NCBI GenBank assembly: GCA_016932375.1
Contig: JAFGDA010000193.1
Location: forward strand, 1 to 10,480
DNA: 10,480 bases
Origin: Actinomycetota bacterium
Lineage (GTDB): Bacteria > Actinomycetota > Humimicrobiia > Humimicrobiales > Humimicrobiaceae
Direction of reading: 5' to 3'
Of the stretch, positions 7,049 through 10,480 are shown in pieces. Below the pieces are notes generated by a model. That model searched no databases and had not been told where the DNA came from. It saw only the letters and a program-made list of their open reading frames with translations. Each line of letters starts with the position of its first letter. Position 1 is the stretch's first letter. The translations under genes were made by a program, and so were the position numbers.

Positions 7049-7999
7049 CTATTTTTCGCACACCGTCCAGGAAGGCCGGTCCTCTATCCTCTGGATAGTA
7101 GCCTCAATTATATTAAATTTATCGCACAGATACCTGTTTATTTCGGGCAATAATGTCCTGCAGCAGTCATGGCCATTTTCATCCCTTATAACCATATGTG
7201 CGGAAAAGACAAGCATATCGGTAGTAATGGACCAGAGATGGACTTTTTCCATCCTGACAATCCGGGGGAACTTTTTCTTTAAATCTTCTTCTATTAAATC
7301 AACATCCAAACCCCTCGGGGCCATCTCGAGGAGTACCGTTCCTGATTCCTTCAGGATATTGACAGCCCAGATAAAAATCAAAATCGATATACCGATGCTG
7401 ATGACAGGATCCAGTATATTCCAATCAGTATAGAATATAACGGCAGCAGCAATGACAATACCTACCGAAGAAGCTGCATCCCCCACCATATGGTAGAATA
7501 CACTCCTTATATTAAGATTTGTTTTATAACCGCTCCTTAGTATTAATATGCTGGCTACATTTACTGTTAGGCCGATCAGGGCTATTCTTAGCATCTGTAC
7601 AGCATTTATTTCCTCCGGTTTTATTATCCTGTTAACTGCTTCATATAATATTATGCCAACCACAAAAAGGAGCGTCATTCCGTTAATGAATGCTGCCAGG
7701 ATCTCTGCCCTGTAAAGACCGAATGTCCTGTGATGGCAGGCAGGCTTTCTGGCGATAATAACAGCTACCAGGCTAATGGCAATAGCAAAACTGTGGGTAA
7801 ACATATGGCCGGCATCACTTAGAAGAGCTATGCTGCCGGTAATCATACCTCCCACGATCTCTAATATCATTACCACCGCTGTTATGACAAGGGAAATAAC
7901 CAGTCTCTTCTGCGCCACGTTCCGGTATTCAAAGAGCCCGGCAAAACCGTCATGCCTGTGGCTGCTACCATTTTTATAGTGCCTGTGACTTTCATTCAT
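7049..7999 (-). CDS. cation diffusion facilitator (CDF) metal transporter with variant HxxxH site
   Basis: Membrane exporter of divalent metal (zinc-type CzcD/ZitB branch by overall look), normally a proton antiporter and homodimer. It has 316 residues: a His-containing cytosolic N-terminus (H5, H7, H14, H16), about six helices (roughly 34-52, 58-82, 97-118, 136-156, 168-188, 194-214), and a C-terminal ferredoxin-like domain from about 220 with VHLWSITT at 253-260 and H268. The transport site in helix 5 is the usual HxxxD (H170, D174). In helix 2 the usual HxxxD reads H65-M-F-T-H69, so one acidic ligand is replaced by His; the codon read is CAC at 7795-7793. This may change metal choice or mark a distinct subgroup. 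It is the first gene of the minus-strand unit and is followed after four bases by the PotB-like permease. A weak promoter candidate is TTTCCG at 8067-8062 with TATTAT at 8044-8039 (17-base spacer). Confidence 0.92.
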   Translation of the reverse strand: MNESHRHYKNGSSHRHDGFAGLFEYRNVAQKRLVISLVITAVVMILEIVGGMITGSIALLSDAGHMFTHSFAIAISLVAVIIARKPACHHRTFGLYRAEILAAFINGMTLLFVVGIILYEAVNRIIKPEEINAVQMLRIALIGLTVNVASILILRSGYKTNLNIRSVFYHMVGDAASSVGIVIAAAVIFYTDWNILDPVISIGISILIFIWAVNILKESGTVLLEMAPRGLDVDLIEEDLKKKFPRIVRMEKVHLWSITTDMLVFSAHMVIRDENGHDCCRTLLPEINRYLCDKFNIIEATIQRIEDRPSWTVCEK

Positions 8000-8080
8000 A
8001 TATTATCGCCTGTCAGCCCTAAAAGACATAAACAGCATATAATATATAGTATCTCATTTACCGGAAATAATTAAATTTAT

Positions 8081-8109
8081 TTGATTTCAGGTGTTTTCCA
8101 TGGTAATAT
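8081..8109 (+). promoter_or_regulatory. candidate sigma-70-type promoter of lacI-family gene
   Basis: TTGATT at 8081-8086 (four of six bases of the -35 consensus) and TAATAT at 8104-8109 (four of six of the -10 consensus) are separated by exactly 17 bases. Transcription would begin near 8115, directly in the repeat/operator at 8109-8135, which suits repression by the protein encoded downstream. AT-rich DNA yields chance matches, so this remains a candidate. Confidence 0.4.
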
Positions 8110-8131
8110 GACAACGTGAACTGACAACGTG
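8109..8131 (+). repeat. tandem direct repeat TGACAACGTG, two copies
   Basis: TGACAACGTG occurs at 8109-8118 and again at 8122-8131 with three bases (AAC) between, giving a 13-base period. The second copy is the left part of the CG-centred palindrome described separately; the first copy lacks the matching right half. Such an arrangement is common where a regulator binds one strong and one weaker site. Confidence 0.8.
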
Positions 8132-8135
8132 GTCA
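8122..8135. promoter_or_regulatory. putative LacI-family operator
   Basis: TGACAACGTGGTCA is an inverted repeat in which six of seven base pairs are symmetric, with a central CpG. LacI/GalR-family dimers typically bind even-length palindromes centred on CG, with the hinge leucine inserted at that step. It lies 42 bases before the start codon of the adjacent LacI-family gene and just downstream of its candidate promoter, so autorepression is likely. Whether it also controls the divergent CDF-Pot operon, whose first start codon lies about 120 bases away, is open. Confidence 0.6.
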
Positions 8136-8177
8136 TAATAAAAAAAATATATAATCCTGAACAGGTAATCTGATTAG

Positions 8178-9188
8178 ATGAAAAATATTACAATAAAAAA
8201 AATTGCTGAGCTGGCCGGTGTTTCGCATAAAACGGTATCAAGGGTTGTAAATAATGAGAAACACGTAAAAGAGGAGACAAAAAATAAGGTTCTTAAGATA
8301 ATAAAAGAATATAAATATGAGCCGAACTATTTTGCAATTGGATTGAAAACAAGGAAATCTAAAACAATTGGCCTTATTGTCGGGGATATTGAAAATCCTT
8401 ATTATGCGAGGTTGGCAAAAGGCGTTATAAATATATGTGAATCCTCAAACTATAATGTCATTGTCTGCAATTCCCAGTACAATAACGAGCTAAGTGAAAA
8501 ATACCTTAAGATGCTCATTTCGAAAGGTGTGGATGGTTTGATAATTTCCAATATAGATCTTTCAGTGGATTCGGTAAAAACCCTTATAAAAAGAAATATT
8601 CCAATTGTATTTACCAATATTAAATATGAAATCCCCGGCATAAATTATATTAAAGCAGATGATTATCATGGCGGCAGGCTGGCTGCAGAATACCTTACCA
8701 AATTAGGGCATAGAAAAATATTTTTCCTGAGGCCCCCAGATGTATATGGCGCCCAGGAAAGAATCAATGCTTTTAAGGACACAATGACAGAAAACAGTAT
8801 TTATTTTGATGATACCTATTTTTCAGATTTTGTATTTGATGAAGAAAGCAGCTACAGGGCTGCCAGAGAATTTATCTCAAACCAGAAAGATTTTACTGCA
8901 ATAATTGCAGGTAATGATTTTATCGCAATGGGGGCAATGGAGGCCGTTTTTGACCTTGGCTTCAGGGTGCCTGATGATTTCTCTATTATCGGGTATGATA
9001 ATTTAAAGATTGCAAAAATTATGAGAGTGCCCCTGACAACAATAAAACAACCCAAATATTTATTTGGAAAAATGGCAGCAGGGAAAATAATAGAAATGAT
9101 AAACAATCCGGATACTAATATGGATAAAAAAGAAATAGTTATAAAACCGGAGCTTGTTGAAAGAATGTCATGTAAAAATATTAATTAA
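8178..9188 (+). CDS. LacI-family transcriptional regulator
   Basis: DNA-binding repressor of the LacI/GalR family, 336 residues as usual. The N-terminal helix-turn-helix spans about 5-25 (TIKKIAELAGVSHKTVSRVV) with recognition helix around SHKTVSR at 16-22; the hinge helix ends near L56 in GLKT, the position of the minor-groove Leu. The rest is a periplasmic-binding-protein-like sensor domain from about 63, with ADDYHGGRLAAEYL at 160-173, GNDFIAMGAM at 245-254 and GYDN at 272-275, as in RbsR/CcpA-like sugar sensors. The ligand cannot be named. A weak AGGT lies before the ATG. A matching palindromic operator is found 42 bases upstream, and the sugar-isomerase-family gene follows 35 bases after the stop, so this is probably its local regulator. 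The gene is clearly more AT-rich than glpK: three sampled 60-base lines hold 14, 20 and 17 G/C against 31 and 28 in two glpK lines. Confidence 0.93.
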   Translation: MKNITIKKIAELAGVSHKTVSRVVNNEKHVKEETKNKVLKIIKEYKYEPNYFAIGLKTRKSKTIGLIVGDIENPYYARLAKGVINICESSNYNVIVCNSQYNNELSEKYLKMLISKGVDGLIISNIDLSVDSVKTLIKRNIPIVFTNIKYEIPGINYIKADDYHGGRLAAEYLTKLGHRKIFFLRPPDVYGAQERINAFKDTMTENSIYFDDTYFSDFVFDEESSYRAAREFISNQKDFTAIIAGNDFIAMGAMEAVFDLGFRVPDDFSIIGYDNLKIAKIMRVPLTTIKQPKYLFGKMAAGKIIEMINNPDTNMDKKEIVIKPELVERMSCKNIN

Positions 9189-9223
9189 TAAGTTTATCTA
9201 AATAATCAAGAGGGGAAAATTAT

Positions 9224-10480
9224 ATGAATGGTAATACGGCAGTTGCATTAATAACCTTTACCGATGACAGGGATGATGGAATATCCTCTCCAGAGGTGGA
9301 GCAATTCTTAAGGAAAAAACAGGGGAAATTAAAAAAATTCCTCGAATCCAGTGGTTTTATTGCCATAGAGCCTTTAGAGGAATTAAGAAAAGACAGGGAA
9401 GGCTGGTATGGTATAAGGAATCTTGAAGATGTCAGGAATACTGTAAAGATTTTATCAGGATATTCTTTTGAAGGAATAATAATAGGCGCCTGGACCTGGG
9501 CTCCTCCTATGATTGTCATGGAATTTATAAGAAATATTCCAAAACCTGTAATGTATTATACTGAAAACGACCCTCTCTCGGGTAATCTTTCCCAGATGAG
9601 TGCTACCTGCGCAAGCCTGATGGAATGGGGGATCAATAACCATGCCTTAAAACATGAAAGATGTTTTGGAGATAGGGATTATCTTTTGAAATGGATAAGG
9701 GCAGTGTCAGCATATTCCAAAATAAGGGAATCGGCTATGATGCTGTGGGGAGGCAGCTATGCCGTCAAGATGGAGCAGCTCCAGGATGACATTCCACGAT
9801 TAAAGAGTTTTTTAATAAGGGAAGTCCTTTTTGAAGACCAGTATATATTAATCAATAGAGCTGAAAAAATTTTAAAAAGTGAGAATGAAAGAATTAATGC
9901 CTTTAAAAACTGGCTGGTAAAAAATAAATTAAAAATAAATTATGATAAAAAAATGCTGACTCCCGGATCTTTTAATAAACAGATAGCGTTGCTGATTGCT
10001 GCGAGGGACAGGTTAAAGGATTTAGAGCAGGAGAATATAAATGGCGTTTCCATAAAATGCCAGCCGGAAATTTATAGCGAATATGGAGTCAATGCATGTA
10101 CTTTGCCTGCATTCCTCCCCCTTGCATTTAATGAATATGGGAAACAAAAGATCTATCCTACAGTATGCGAGGGAGATATCAAGGGGCTTCTCACTTCCAT
10201 GATGCTTTTTTTCCTGAATGGAAAGGTTCCACCTGCATTCGGGGATTTGATTTCAGTTGAAGATGATTATATTGAATTTGCCAATTGCGGGGCCGGGTCT
10301 TTATACTGGGCCGCCAACAGTGATGATATCGGAGAGACCATGAGCAATACTGAAGCTGTGAGCAATATACACGGGATATCAGGAGCCGCTTTTAGCTATT
10401 ACGGCAAAGAGATCAGCGCAATAACAGTAGCAAGACTGACAAGAATAAGGGGCAAACACTATATGCAGCTGGGCAAAGGA
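9224..10480 (+). CDS. L-fucose/L-arabinose isomerase-family protein, 3' end cut off
   Basis: The frame opens at ATG 9224 and is still open at the window edge (419 codons visible; the family usually has 450-500 or more, so the C-terminus is missing). AGAGGGG lies about eight bases before the ATG, a strong ribosome-binding site. Family marks: an N-terminal Rossmann-like half with GIIIGAWTW at 84-92, then the metal-site region CEGDIKG at 315-321 and PPAFGDL at 336-342, followed by NCGAGS at 354-359. E316 and D341 have almost the same spacing as the metal ligands E337 and D361 of E. coli FucI; the third ligand, a His near the C-terminus, would lie outside. These enzymes are Mn2+-dependent aldose-ketose isomerases in the cytosol. 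The sequence is well diverged from true FucI and AraA, so the sugar is unknown. It sits directly behind the LacI-type gene. Confidence 0.85.
   Translation, partial: MNGNTAVALITFTDDRDDGISSPEVEQFLRKKQGKLKKFLESSGFIAIEPLEELRKDREGWYGIRNLEDVRNTVKILSGYSFEGIIIGAWTWAPPMIVMEFIRNIPKPVMYYTENDPLSGNLSQMSATCASLMEWGINNHALKHERCFGDRDYLLKWIRAVSAYSKIRESAMMLWGGSYAVKMEQLQDDIPRLKSFLIREVLFEDQYILINRAEKILKSENERINAFKNWLVKNKLKINYDKKMLTPGSFNKQIALLIAARDRLKDLEQENINGVSIKCQPEIYSEYGVNACTLPAFLPLAFNEYGKQKIYPTVCEGDIKGLLTSMMLFFLNGKVPPAFGDLISVEDDYIEFANCGAGSLYWAANSDDIGETMSNTEAVSNIHGISGAAFSYYGKEISAITVARLTRIRGKHYMQLGKG

Noticed and set aside
8121..8155. Second lacI promoter using CTGACA (8121-8126) and TATAAT (8150-8155)
   Set aside because: The elements match consensus well individually, but the spacer is 23 bases, too long for a normal sigma-70 promoter.

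Overview
The window is bacterial chromosomal DNA of moderate to low GC content, with short intergenic gaps, Shine-Dalgarno sites of the AGGGG/GGAGG type, and many ATA, AGA and AGG codons. The solute-binding protein is a lipoprotein, and the gene set (glycerol kinase, sugar isomerase family, LacI regulator, ABC uptake system) fits a heterotrophic and probably anaerobic bacterium of monoderm type. That taxonomic reading is an inference; there is no rRNA or marker gene here to test it. I see no tRNA, rRNA, CRISPR array, insertion sequence, integrase or phage gene.

Layout: (1) Bases 118-2778, plus strand, hold a two-gene unit: an Ldh2/malate-lactate-type NAD(P)-dependent dehydrogenase followed 36 bases later by glycerol kinase (glpK). 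(2) Bases 2779-3119 are an AT-rich spacer between convergent genes, with no gene I can support. (3) Bases 3120-7999, minus strand, are one probable operon read from right to left: a cation diffusion facilitator (CDF) metal exporter, then two polyamine-type ABC permeases (PotB-like, PotC-like), a lipoprotein solute-binding protein (PotD-like) and the ATPase (PotA-like). The CDF-potB gap is 4 bases and potB/potC overlap in a TGATG. (4) Bases 8000-8177 form a divergent control region with a candidate promoter and a CG-centred LacI-type operator inside a direct repeat. (5) From 8178 to the right edge, plus strand, lie a LacI-family regulator and, 35 bases later, an L-fucose/L-arabinose isomerase-family protein cut by the window end.

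How the parts may work together: the LacI protein probably represses its own promoter, and thereby the isomerase gene behind it, and may also affect the divergent CDF-Pot operon. GlpK feeds glycerol 3-phosphate into glycolysis or lipid synthesis. The Ldh2-type enzyme would oxidise or reduce a 2-hydroxy/2-oxo acid, but its substrate cannot be fixed from sequence. The window does not contain an obviously new multi-gene system. The points most worth a second look are the altered metal site of the CDF protein, its apparent co-transcription with a polyamine-type importer, the changed ligand pocket of the binding protein, the loss of the known FBP control site in GlpK, and the operator architecture in front of lacI.
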